DNA of 64,000 nucleotides from UMGS1883 sp045656865. GTDB taxonomy: Bacteria > Bacillota > Clostridia > UMGS1883. The position numbers were made by a program, and so were the translations under genes. Below the pieces are notes generated by a model. The model had not been told where the DNA came from and did not search any database. It worked only from the letters and a program-made list of their open reading frames with translations. Shown in pieces: positions 1 through 7,226 of the stretch. How positions within the stretch are numbered: position 1 is the stretch's first letter; each line of letters begins with the position of its first letter. Location of the stretch: assembly GCA_045656865.1 (NCBI GenBank), contig JAZOSB010000026.1, positions 1-64,000 of the forward strand. The letters run 5' to 3'.

Positions 1-9
1 GGTTTCATT

Positions 10-564
10 ATGAAAAAAATATGGACTGGTATATTTATAGCCTTGTTCGTTGCGTTCTTGATAGCGGCAGTTGTGATTTATAATATGTTAGCTTCAAATT
101 ATACCGGAGAATCCCAGTCTGAGGAAAATCGACAGGAAGTATTGGAACAGGCTCCCGATTTTAAGGTATATGACGGCGACGGGAACGAGGTTTTGTTTTC
201 GGATTTTAAGGGGAAGCCCGTTATAATCAATTTCTGGGCAACGTGGTGCGGTGTTTGTACGACAGAATTTCCTCATTTCGAGGAAGCCTATAAAAAATAC
301 GGTGACAAAGTCCAGTTTATGATGGTTAATATGACCGAGGGTAGTTATGAAACTGAGGAAAAAGCGAAGTCCTTTATTGAAAAAAACGGATATACTTTCC
401 CCGTATATTACGATAAAGATTTGGACGCATCGGTTAAATATTATATCTCAGCGATTCCTGTAACTGTGTTTATTGATAAAGACGGAAATATCATAACCAA
501 GCGAATTGGTGGAATGAACGAGCAAATGCTAAGCGGCTATATAGAAAATCTGATAGGAGAATAA
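10..564 (+). CDS. TlpA/ResA-like membrane-anchored thioredoxin-fold protein
   Basis: A 184-residue protein with a single N-terminal hydrophobic segment (about residues 5-27), which should act as an uncleaved anchor, followed by a thioredoxin-like domain with a W79-C80-G-V-C83 active site. The fold, the membrane anchor and the 'PVIINFWATWC' context are typical of the TlpA/ResA/StoA family, which reduces extracytoplasmic disulfides. It is the first gene of a three-gene redox operon: the next start lies 2 bases after its stop. Only 9 bases precede it, so its promoter and any partner such as a CcdA-type electron carrier would lie outside the window. Family assignment is firm; the substrate is unknown. 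Confidence 0.88.
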   Translation: MKKIWTGIFIALFVAFLIAAVVIYNMLASNYTGESQSEENRQEVLEQAPDFKVYDGDGNEVLFSDFKGKPVIINFWATWCGVCTTEFPHFEEAYKKYGDKVQFMMVNMTEGSYETEEKAKSFIEKNGYTFPVYYDKDLDASVKYYISAIPVTVFIDKDGNIITKRIGGMNEQMLSGYIENLIGE

Positions 565-566
565 CT

Positions 567-776
567 ATGGCTATTAAACTTAACCCCGACAAGGAAATTG
601 TAGCTTCTGTCAGGGAAGGACTTAAAAAAACAGGCGGATATTGCCCCTGCAGGATTCAGCGGACAGAAGATTATAAATGTATGTGTGAGGAATTTAAAAA
701 GCAAATTGCGGACCCTGATTTTGAGGGATATTGTCATTGCTTGCTTTACTATAAGGAGAAGGAGAAAAAGGCATGA
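567..776 (+). CDS. Small ferredoxin:thioredoxin reductase catalytic (beta-chain) protein
   Basis: A 69-residue protein with three Cys-X-Cys pairs: C26-P-C28, C38-M-C40 and C56-H-C58. This is the signature of the ferredoxin-thioredoxin reductase catalytic chain, in which four Cys hold a 4Fe-4S cluster and two form the redox disulfide. The spacing (9 and 15 residues between pairs) is that of short bacterial anaerobe versions, not the plant form, and the middle pair is CMC rather than CPC. An AGGAG lies just upstream, inside the end of the TlpA-like gene, and the stop overlaps the thioredoxin start by 4 bases. It probably passes ferredoxin electrons to the adjacent thioredoxin. Confidence 0.85.
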   Translation: MAIKLNPDKEIVASVREGLKKTGGYCPCRIQRTEDYKCMCEEFKKQIADPDFEGYCHCLLYYKEKEKKA

Positions 777-1081
777 ATGAAGTAACAATTACAAAAACAA
801 ACTTTGAAGAGGAAGTATTAAAAAGTGACGTTCCTGTATTGGTGGATTTCTGGGCAACGTGGTGCGGACCTTGTAAAATGCTTGCACCTGTGCTTTCAGA
901 AATTGCAGAAGAAGGAATTGTAAAGGTAGGAAAAATCAATGTTGATGAAGAGGGGGAACTTGCAATCAAGTTCAATGTAATGAGTATCCCCACCGTTATG
1001 CTTTTTAAGAACGGACAGCCTGTTAAAACAACAGTCGGATATATGAGTAAAGAACAGCTAAAAGCAGAGCTTGGGATATAA
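773..1081 (+). CDS. trxA: Thioredoxin
   Basis: A 102-residue cytoplasmic thioredoxin, the usual length, with the active site W30-C31-G-P-C34 and the conserved cis-proline in 'MSIPTVMLF'. It starts on an ATG overlapping the stop of the FTR-like gene (ATGA-type overlap), so translation is probably coupled. Co-transcription with an FTR catalytic chain suggests that this thioredoxin is reduced from ferredoxin rather than by NADPH-thioredoxin reductase. A strong hairpin terminator follows 13 bases after the stop. Confidence 0.95.
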   Translation: MNEVTITKTNFEEEVLKSDVPVLVDFWATWCGPCKMLAPVLSEIAEEGIVKVGKINVDEEGELAIKFNVMSIPTVMLFKNGQPVKTTVGYMSKEQLKAELGI

Positions 1082-1094
1082 AAAATAGAAGAAC

Positions 1095-1122
1095 AAATGA
1101 CCGCTCTTTTGAGCGGTCATTT
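1095..1122 (+). terminator. Terminator after the thioredoxin operon
   Basis: A 12-bp perfect stem (AAATGACCGCTC / GAGCGGTCATTT) with a TTTT loop, ending in a short T run. It lies 13 bases after the trxA stop and ends the redox operon. Confidence 0.85.
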
Positions 1123-1138
1123 TGATTTCAGCTAAAGC

Positions 1139-1182
1139 AAAAAGATAAAGAGCATACCTTACGGTACACTCTTTATCTTTTT
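1139..1182 (-). terminator. Terminator of tmRNA (bidirectional hairpin)
   Basis: Arms of 14 bases (AAAAAGATAAAGAG / CTCTTTATCTTTTT) close a small inner hairpin. It begins 3 bases beyond the tmRNA CCA end on the minus strand. It is A/T-flanked on both sides, so it could also stop read-through from the plus-strand trxA operon. Confidence 0.75.
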
Positions 1183-1185
1183 AAC

Positions 1186-1532
1186 TGGTGGAGGCGAGGA
1201 GAGTTGAACTCCTGTCCGAAAACATATTCACGCAGGCATCTCCGAGCGCAGTCACTTATTAAAAATTCCCTCCGCCGCAAGGCAAGTGACAGCCCAAGCG
1301 GTTTTGGTAGCTTCATTCGTCATGCACGGGGCAAAGCTTACCCGTGTCACGTTCACCACTGTGTGACGCCCTTATCCAAGCCGTGGTCCTCCCGGTAAGG
1401 ACGGCCGCCTAATTAGGCAGCGTATGCTACTTTATTGTTAGCGTTTAAATTTAAAATTCGGGATTTTAACGCAGTTCCCACTGCGGCTCGCTTCCCATGC
1501 TTCAACATCCCCGTCGAAACCGGTACGCCCCC
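1186..1532 (-). ncRNA. ssrA: Transfer-messenger RNA (tmRNA)
   Basis: One-piece tmRNA of about 347 nt read on the minus strand. The 5' end GGGGGCG pairs with CGCCUCC ahead of the ACCA 3' end (one G-U), forming the tRNA-like acceptor stem. The 3' part holds the T-arm block 'GGAGTTCAACTCTCC'. The 5' part has the near-universal tmRNA sequence around 'GTACCGGTTTCGACGGGG'. A short tag reading frame sits in the middle, and helices that look like pseudoknots follow it. It tags stalled nascent proteins and rescues ribosomes together with SmpB, encoded directly upstream. The CCA is encoded. Ends are inferred from acceptor-stem pairing. Confidence 0.96.
1413..1442 (-). other. tmRNA tag-peptide reading frame
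   Basis: Reading the minus strand from GCT (1442-1440) to TAA (1415-1413) gives ANNKVAYAA. With the charged alanine, the expected tag is A-ANNKVAYAA. It keeps the hydrophobic AA end used by ClpXP-type proteases but has Tyr where most bacterial tags have Leu (ALAA). The choice of GCT as resume codon is inferred from position and composition. Confidence 0.75.
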
Positions 1533-1538
1533 ATATTT

Positions 1539-1595
1539 ATGATACTGCCACGGGCAGCATCATTTAGTATATATTAAGCTTATATGTTATGTCAA
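1539..1595 (-). promoter_or_regulatory. Promoter and leader hairpin of tmRNA
   Basis: Minus-strand -35 TTGACA (1590-1595) and -10 TATACT (1566-1571) with an 18-base spacer. The -35 box overlaps the smpB stop codon. An 11-bp hairpin (1539-1563, one G-U) lies between the -10 box and the mature tmRNA 5' end. It may be part of the trimmed leader, or it may serve to end smpB messages. tmRNA therefore appears to have its own strong promoter as well as read-through from smpB. Confidence 0.7.
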
Positions 1596-2065
1596 TAAGA
1601 ATTTCTTTCCTTTAAAGTTCTTTCAATCATTCTGCCTGCATCTCTCTTTGCTGCATCATCACGCTTGTCATAAAGCTTTTTACCCTTTGCTACGGCAATG
1701 GTGACTTTTACACGCTGACCTTTAAGATACATTTCAAGGGGAATAAGTGTTAAGCCTTTCTGCTTTACAATGCCTAAAAGCTTCATGATTTCCCGTCTGT
1801 GCATCAGAAGTTTCTTTGGTCTTAACGGGTCACGGTTAAATATATTTCCCTTTTCATAAGGGGATATATGCATACCTAATATATACATTTCACCCTTGTC
1901 ATCTATCTCACAGTAGCTTTCTTTAAGGTTAACCCTGCCCATACGCACGGATTTAACCTCTGTTCCAAAAAGTTCAATGCCTGCCTCGTACTTTTCTTCT
2001 ATGAAGAACTCGTGATGTGCGCTTCTGTTTTGGGCGAGAATCTTTCTGTGTTCTTTTTCTGCCAC
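1592..2065 (-). CDS. smpB: SsrA-binding protein SmpB
   Basis: A 157-residue protein with the SmpB signature 'ILAQNRSAHHEFFIEEKYEAG' near the N-terminus and the 'GTEVKSVR' and 'NLKESYCEI' motifs of the OB-like barrel. The basic C-terminal tail ('KKLYDKRDDAAKRDAGR') occupies the empty mRNA channel when SmpB brings tmRNA to a stalled ribosome. The start is a GTG with GGAGG 8 bases upstream. This start lies inside the end of rnr, so 92 bases are shared in two frames. Its RNA partner tmRNA is the next gene downstream. Confidence 0.96.
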   Translation of the reverse strand: MAEKEHRKILAQNRSAHHEFFIEEKYEAGIELFGTEVKSVRMGRVNLKESYCEIDDKGEMYILGMHISPYEKGNIFNRDPLRPKKLLMHRREIMKLLGIVKQKGLTLIPLEMYLKGQRVKVTIAVAKGKKLYDKRDDAAKRDAGRMIERTLKERNSY

Positions 2066-4148
2066 CGGGTTTACCTCCTTCCAGAAGTATAAAATCTATT
2101 CTGCGTAAGATTTTGCTTGCTGCCGCAAGCTTAACCTTCACCTTGTCACCAATTGTAAAAGTGTAACCGCTTCTTTCTCCAATAAGGGAGAGCGTCTTTT
2201 CATCAAATGCGTAATAATCGTCTTTCAGGGTTTCAGCCCTTACAAGTCCCTCTACCGTATTTGGAAGCACTACAAAAAATCCAAATCCTGTTACCGAAGA
2301 TATAACTCCGTCAAACTCCTGTCCTACAAAGGACTCCATATATTCTGCCTTTTTAATGTCGAGAGTGTCTCTCTCGCACATTGCTGCGGCAACTTCACGT
2401 TCGCTGCAATTTTCCGACGCATCCGGAACAAATGCTGAAAGTGACTTTTTCATTTTGCTGTCATTTTCAATTGCGGATTTTAATGCACGATGCACCACAA
2501 GGTCGGGATAACGGCGAATAGGGGAGGTGAAATGACAGTAATCGGAAAGCCCCAGTCCGTAATGTCCGTCATTTTGGTGACTGTACTTTGCCTTTGCCAT
2601 GCTGCGGAGAAGCATTGTGGAAATGGTGGCTTCATAGGGAGTGTTTTTTATATTCTCCATAATACCGGAAATATTTGCTGATTTTCCATAACCCATATTA
2701 TATATGAAATTGAGTGTGTTTTCAAGTCTTTCTTTGTTTGGTTCGTCATGAACTCTGTAAATAGCAGGAATTTTCTTATCTTCCCACAAATAATTTGCAA
2801 CGGCACTGTTTGCCGCAATCATAAATTCCTCAATTATTTTGTTTGCAAAGGTAGTTTCTCTTATCACAATATCGACTGTTTTTCCATTTTTGTCAAAAAC
2901 TGCCTTTGCTTCAGGAATATTGAAATCTATACTTCCTCGCTCAGCCGTTTTTTGGGCGAGAATAAGATAAAGCTCATACATATCCTCAAGCATTGGCAGA
3001 AGATGAGCATATTCCTTGCACAAATCCTCGGGTTTTTCCTCAATCAGCAGTTTTATATTGGTGTAGGTCATACGGTTTGTGCTTCTAATATATGACTTGT
3101 AAAAAGAGGTGTTCAGTACATTACCGCTTGAGTCAAAATCAATAAACACCGACATTGTAAGGCGTATAACACCCTCATTAAGAGAACAAATATCGTTTGA
3201 AAGCTTGGTGGGAAGCATTGGCAGAACTCTGTCTGCAAGATACACGCTTGTACCGCGGGCAAATGCTTCTTTGTCAAGGGCAGAGCCTGGCTTTACGTAA
3301 TTACTTACATCGGCAATGTGTACTCCAAGCCTGTATCCATTTTCTGTTTTTTCAACAGAAACAGCATCATCAATATCCTTTGTATCCTCGCCGTCAATAG
3401 TAATGATGGCTTTATCTGTTAAATCAAGTCTTCCCTCAAAATCTTCATCGTTTATTACTGCAACTTTGTCAGCTTCTTCAAGAACTTTTTTCGGAAACTC
3501 CGTACTGAAATCGTAGCTTTTTATTACGGACAGAACATCCACTCCAAAATCATAAGGAAAGCCTAAAACCTCTATAACCCTGCAGGAAAGGGAGGTTGTG
3601 GGAGAGTCGTATTCTGTAATTTCGGCAACAACCTTTTGTCCGTTAAGTGCTCCCTTACTGTCGCGTTGCATAACAAAAATTTCGTCGGGAAGCTTGTCGT
3701 TGTCTGGTGTTAATATGCCATAACCACGTTCCTGCGTGTAAATGCCGACAATTTTTTTGTTGGCGCGGGAAAGCACCCTGAGGATTGCCCCCTCACGGCT
3801 CTTTTGTCCTTTTGCAGATTTTTGTATTTTAACTAAAACTCTGTCTCCGTTAAGTGCACCGCCCAAAACTTCTTCGGGAATATGGATGTCACCCTTTTCA
3901 TCTGAAACAAAACCGAAGCCCTTTGAACTGCTGCGGAAAACACCCTCAACAAGTCCCATAGACCTTGCACTGAAGCATCTACCTTTTTTTCCGACTATAA
4001 TTATGCCCTCGGAAATAAGCTCATCAATAACCGAGTTAAACTCATCCATATCATTTGCAGGGACACACATAAGTATTGCAATATTCTCTTTTGTCATAGG
4101 GGAGTATTCACTGCTGTTTATAAATGATGCAACTTTTTCCTTGTGCAT
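1974..4148 (-). CDS. rnr: Ribonuclease R
   Basis: About 724 residues, RNase II/R family 3'-5' exoribonuclease. The order is an N-terminal winged-helix-like region, cold-shock/OB domains, the RNB catalytic domain with the Asp-rich metal site 'DTKDIDDAV', a C-terminal S1 domain and a Lys/Arg-rich tail. RNase R works with tmRNA-SmpB to degrade faulty messages, which fits the gene order. Two upstream in-frame starts exist (TTG 4166, ATG 4157). I chose ATG 4148, which has GGAG 9 bases before it. The basic tail is read through the first 92 bases of smpB in another frame. Confidence 0.95.
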   Translation of the reverse strand: MHKEKVASFINSSEYSPMTKENIAILMCVPANDMDEFNSVIDELISEGIIIVGKKGRCFSARSMGLVEGVFRSSSKGFGFVSDEKGDIHIPEEVLGGALNGDRVLVKIQKSAKGQKSREGAILRVLSRANKKIVGIYTQERGYGILTPDNDKLPDEIFVMQRDSKGALNGQKVVAEITEYDSPTTSLSCRVIEVLGFPYDFGVDVLSVIKSYDFSTEFPKKVLEEADKVAVINDEDFEGRLDLTDKAIITIDGEDTKDIDDAVSVEKTENGYRLGVHIADVSNYVKPGSALDKEAFARGTSVYLADRVLPMLPTKLSNDICSLNEGVIRLTMSVFIDFDSSGNVLNTSFYKSYIRSTNRMTYTNIKLLIEEKPEDLCKEYAHLLPMLEDMYELYLILAQKTAERGSIDFNIPEAKAVFDKNGKTVDIVIRETTFANKIIEEFMIAANSAVANYLWEDKKIPAIYRVHDEPNKERLENTLNFIYNMGYGKSANISGIMENIKNTPYEATISTMLLRSMAKAKYSHQNDGHYGLGLSDYCHFTSPIRRYPDLVVHRALKSAIENDSKMKKSLSAFVPDASENCSEREVAAAMCERDTLDIKKAEYMESFVGQEFDGVISSVTGFGFFVVLPNTVEGLVRAETLKDDYYAFDEKTLSLIGERSGYTFTIGDKVKVKLAAASKILRRIDFILLEGGKPGGRKRTQKDSRPKQKRTSRVLHRRKVRGRH

Positions 4149-4173
4149 AAATTTCATCTCCAACAAAAAAATA

Positions 4174-4199
4174 AAAGGTGCTCTGTAAAAAGCACCTTT
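4174..4199 (-). terminator. Terminator or attenuator between secG and rnr
   Basis: A 9-bp perfect stem (AAAGGTGCT / AGCACCTTT), followed on the minus strand by TTATTTTTTTG, a good intrinsic terminator. It sits 15 bases downstream of the secG stop and only about 25 bases before the rnr start. rnr transcription must therefore read through it or begin from a promoter I could not identify. Confidence 0.8.
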
Positions 4200-4214
4200 A
4201 GTTTGCCAATAGTC

Positions 4215-4454
4215 TTATTTTATTATTCCAAGAGAAAGTATAACTGAAAGAATAATGAAAAGTACTGCAAAAATAGCTGTAAGCTTTTCAAGCAAGCCCT
4301 CACGTGTGTTGGACTTATTCTTTGAGAAGAAAGTTTCACCGGAACCGCCAAATACGGAGCCTGCCGATCTGGGATCCTTACCTTTCTGGAACAAAACAAT
4401 AACTGTAAGCAAAAGTGCTATCACGATATAAGCTATAGTAACTGCCAGTTTCAT
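4215..4454 (-). CDS. secG: Preprotein translocase subunit SecG
   Basis: A 79-residue protein with two hydrophobic segments (about 3-22 and 58-77), joined by a loop with the SecG hallmark 'LFQKGKDPRSAGSVFGGSGETFF'. It is a small accessory subunit of the SecYEG channel. A GGAGG lies about 8 bases before the ATG. The position upstream of rnr-smpB-ssrA matches the order conserved in many Firmicutes. Confidence 0.95.
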   Translation of the reverse strand: MKLAVTIAYIVIALLLTVIVLFQKGKDPRSAGSVFGGSGETFFSKNKSNTREGLLEKLTAIFAVLFIILSVILSLGIIK

Positions 4455-4578
4455 TTTCTACACCTCCGTAAATCTGCGTTTAACATCTATATTACTTTAG
4501 CATAATAAATTGTAAATTGCAACACTTTTTTTTAATTATTCCAAATTTTCTTAATTATAAATATGTGGGAGGGACATA

Positions 4579-4607
4579 TTGATTTTTATTTTACAAAATG
4601 TTATACT
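4579..4607 (+). promoter_or_regulatory. Vegetative-type promoter for the SLH-M13 peptidase gene
   Basis: -35 TTGATT (4579-4584), 17-base spacer, -10 TATACT (4602-4607), then AAAGGAGA and a TTG start 32 bases downstream of the -10 box. This is the only good sigma-A-like match on the plus strand in the 184-base secG/peptidase gap. Confidence 0.65.
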
Positions 4608-4638
4608 TAATGTAGAGTCCTGAAAGGAGAATCAAGAT

Positions 4639-6984
4639 TTGAAAATTAAAAGAATTCTTGCATTTTTAATGCTTGTTTTTATAATTTTTTCATATGCTCC
4701 CGGTTATACGGCAGATGAATTTGCAAACCGCGGAGAAGTTGCCGCAATGCTTCTCGAGGCTGCTGATTTTTACAACCCTGACGTAGTAAAAAGTGATATT
4801 ATTAAAGGGTATGAGGACGGACTTTTGCACGAAGAAAGATATGTCACCCGTGCGGAGGCTCTTGTAATGCTCAGCCGTGCATTTGAAGAACTTCCCAAGC
4901 CTACGGGACATAATAAGCGTGTGGCACTTACTAAGGAGGATTTCACAGACATCCCTGCCTGGGCACAAACTGAACTGGAGCAGGTTTTTGACAGCGGAAT
5001 TGTTGCAGGAACGGGGCAGGGCAAATTTTCTCCCGATAATCGCGTAACAAAAAAACAAATGGAGCTTTTTATAGAGCGTGCATATGCTTTACACGGGACA
5101 AATCCAAAGGATGATTTTTATGCATCAATAAATAAGACAACACTTGACGAGTTGGAAATAATACCCGGAAACCTTACGGCAGGAACATTGGAAGATTTGC
5201 AAATTGAGGCAACAAGTCAGGTTGATTTTATTATTGAAGATATTCTCATAGGTAATCATAAATACGGCACTCCCGGGCAGAAGGTTACTGACCTTTTTAA
5301 GTGCATAGTTGACAGTGAAACAAGAAACTCGCAGGGTGTAGAGCCGATAAAAAAGTATCTTGATATGATTGATGATGCAAAGAATATATCTGAATTGACA
5401 AACCTTGAATATGTCATTTCAGAGGAGCTTTGCGTAAGCTCATTTATGGGCTTTTCTCTGGGCGTAGATATGAACGACAGCTCAAAATATGTCCTTAACT
5501 TCGGCACAATGACACCGCTGATGAACAAAGAATTTTATTTTGAGGAAGGTAAAAAGCAGGAGGCGTATTTAGAGTATCTTACAACTCTCCTCGAAATCGG
5601 CGGAGAAGACAGCGAGACGGCAATGAAAAATGCACTCGAGTACTTTGAACTGGAAAAGACCCTTGCTTCCGAAATGCTTGATACTGAAGGTCAGAACGAT
5701 ATAAACAGAATGTACACACTTTCAACTTATGGAAAAGTTTGTGCAATGTACCCTGATTTTAATATGGAAAGGGTGCTTTCTTATTCAGGTCTTTCCAGAG
5801 CGGATAAAGTTTATATTACTGATATAGGTATGGCGAAAAAATTTGCTGAAATATATAACCAGTCGAACTTTAGCTCTTTAAAAACTACAATGAAGCTTTC
5901 CGTACTTTACTCCTGCGGAGGTATGCTCAGCGGTGATTTCAAGATAGCTGCATATAAGTTTGAAAGTGTTGTTATGGGAACAGAGGGATTTCACAACGTA
6001 TATCAGGATGCAGTTGATGTTATAAAAAACGTAATACCTGAATATATAAGCAAAAGCTATGTTGAAAAATTCTTTGACGAAGAATCTAAAAAAGATGTTG
6101 AGCAAATGACTTATGACATCATTGGAATATTCAAAAAGAGAATTGACAATCTTACGTGGATGAGCGAGGCAACAAAGGAAAAGGCAAAGCTCAAACTTGA
6201 TAAAATGAATGTTAAAATAGGGTATCCCGAATCAATGGACAGCTTGGTTGATAATGTCGATATAGTTCCGAAAGAGAAGGGCGGAACATATTTTTCCAAT
6301 ATGACAGCTATTTCAAAAGAAAGTCGGAATCAGCTTAAAGGAATACAGCAGAGTAAAGTAGACCGTAACGCATGGGGAATGACACCATATACCGTGAATG
6401 CAGAATATAATCCCTCAGGGAATGAGATAGTGCTGCCTGCGGCAATATTGCAGGCACCTCTTTATAACAAGGATGCATCCTACGAGGAAAACTTAGGCGG
6501 TATCGGTTACGTAATAGCCCACGAAATAACACACGCCTTTGACCCTAACGGTGCACAGTTTGATGAATATGGAAATGTTAATAACTGGTGGACTGAAAAA
6601 GACTATGAAATGTTTGAAATGATATGCAGGGGAGTTGAGGACTTTTATCAGGGGGAAGAGCCTATTCCCGCGGTGCAGACGAACGGTAAGCTTACCCGTA
6701 ATGAAAATATTGCAGATATAGGCGGAGTCAGTTGTATAACTCAGCTTGCAGGGAAAAAAGGACAACCCGATTATAAGAAACTTTACACCTCTGTTGCGAA
6801 AACGTGGGCAGGAACATTTTCAAGGGAATATGCGGAGTACCTTTCCAAGGTTGATGTGCATAGCAGCGGTAAAATAAGGGTTAACAGAGTGTTGGTTAAT
6901 TTCCCTGAATTTTACGAAGCATTTAATATACAAGAGGGTGACGGAATGTATGTACCGTCGGAAGAAAGAATAACTGTATGGTAA
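4639..6984 (+). CDS. Surface-anchored M13-family zinc metallopeptidase with SLH domains
   Basis: A 781-residue protein. Residues 1-25 form a signal peptide. Two S-layer homology repeats follow (about 26-75 and 100-150; the second is clear, with 'DIPAWAQTELEQVFDSGIV'). The rest is a neprilysin/M13 peptidase that starts at 'DDFYASIN'. Zinc ligands are H628-E-I-T-H632 and E689 in 'ENIAD', and the chain ends in -VW as is usual for the family. The protein should be exported, bound to cell-wall polymer by the SLH repeats, and cleave peptides outside the cell. The start is TTG, with AAAGGAGA upstream; no ATG fits better. The substrate is unknown. Confidence 0.9.
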   Translation: MKIKRILAFLMLVFIIFSYAPGYTADEFANRGEVAAMLLEAADFYNPDVVKSDIIKGYEDGLLHEERYVTRAEALVMLSRAFEELPKPTGHNKRVALTKEDFTDIPAWAQTELEQVFDSGIVAGTGQGKFSPDNRVTKKQMELFIERAYALHGTNPKDDFYASINKTTLDELEIIPGNLTAGTLEDLQIEATSQVDFIIEDILIGNHKYGTPGQKVTDLFKCIVDSETRNSQGVEPIKKYLDMIDDAKNISELTNLEYVISEELCVSSFMGFSLGVDMNDSSKYVLNFGTMTPLMNKEFYFEEGKKQEAYLEYLTTLLEIGGEDSETAMKNALEYFELEKTLASEMLDTEGQNDINRMYTLSTYGKVCAMYPDFNMERVLSYSGLSRADKVYITDIGMAKKFAEIYNQSNFSSLKTTMKLSVLYSCGGMLSGDFKIAAYKFESVVMGTEGFHNVYQDAVDVIKNVIPEYISKSYVEKFFDEESKKDVEQMTYDIIGIFKKRIDNLTWMSEATKEKAKLKLDKMNVKIGYPESMDSLVDNVDIVPKEKGGTYFSNMTAISKESRNQLKGIQQSKVDRNAWGMTPYTVNAEYNPSGNEIVLPAAILQAPLYNKDASYEENLGGIGYVIAHEITHAFDPNGAQFDEYGNVNNWWTEKDYEMFEMICRGVEDFYQGEEPIPAVQTNGKLTRNENIADIGGVSCITQLAGKKGQPDYKKLYTSVAKTWAGTFSREYAEYLSKVDVHSSGKIRVNRVLVNFPEFYEAFNIQEGDGMYVPSEERITVW

Positions 6985-6997
6985 GGAGATAATTAAT

Positions 6998-7186
6998 ATG
7001 AACAAAAGACTTTGTAAATCATCAACAGACAAAAAAATTTTTGGAGTTTGCGGTGGACTGGCACAATTTTTAGGTATAGACCCTACCATTGTGCGGCTGA
7101 TATGGGCGTTGCTTATTTTCTGTGCAGGAACAGGACTTCTGGCATATATAATTGCAGCGCTTGTGCTTCCATATGATTACCAATAA
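6998..7186 (+). CDS. PspC-domain small membrane protein
   Basis: A 62-residue protein that is almost entirely a PspC domain: the basic N-terminus 'KIFGVCGGLAQFLGIDPTIVRLIW' is followed by one transmembrane segment (about 38-57). PspC proteins take part in envelope-stress sensing in proteobacteria; the role of the short Firmicutes forms is unclear. It lies 13 bases after the peptidase gene with an AAGGAG ribosome site, so the two are probably co-transcribed. A strong terminator overlaps its stop codon. Confidence 0.88.
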   Translation: MNKRLCKSSTDKKIFGVCGGLAQFLGIDPTIVRLIWALLIFCAGTGLLAYIIAALVLPYDYQ

Positions 7187-7226
7187 AAAAATACTACGGT
7201 CATATTGACCGTAGTATTTTTTTATT
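7182..7226. terminator. Bidirectional terminator between pspC-like gene and ABC exporter
   Basis: A 21-bp perfect inverted repeat (7182-7202 and 7206-7226) around a 3-base loop, A-rich on one arm and T-rich on the other. Both convergent stop codons lie inside the arms, so a single hairpin serves both strands. Confidence 0.92.

Noticed and set aside
1204..1398. Plus-strand open frame of 64 codons
   Set aside because: It is antisense to tmRNA; its sequence is explained by the RNA structure.
3742..4188. Plus-strand open frame of 148 codons opposite rnr
   Set aside because: Shadow of the RNase R reading frame; no ribosome site and no recognisable motifs.
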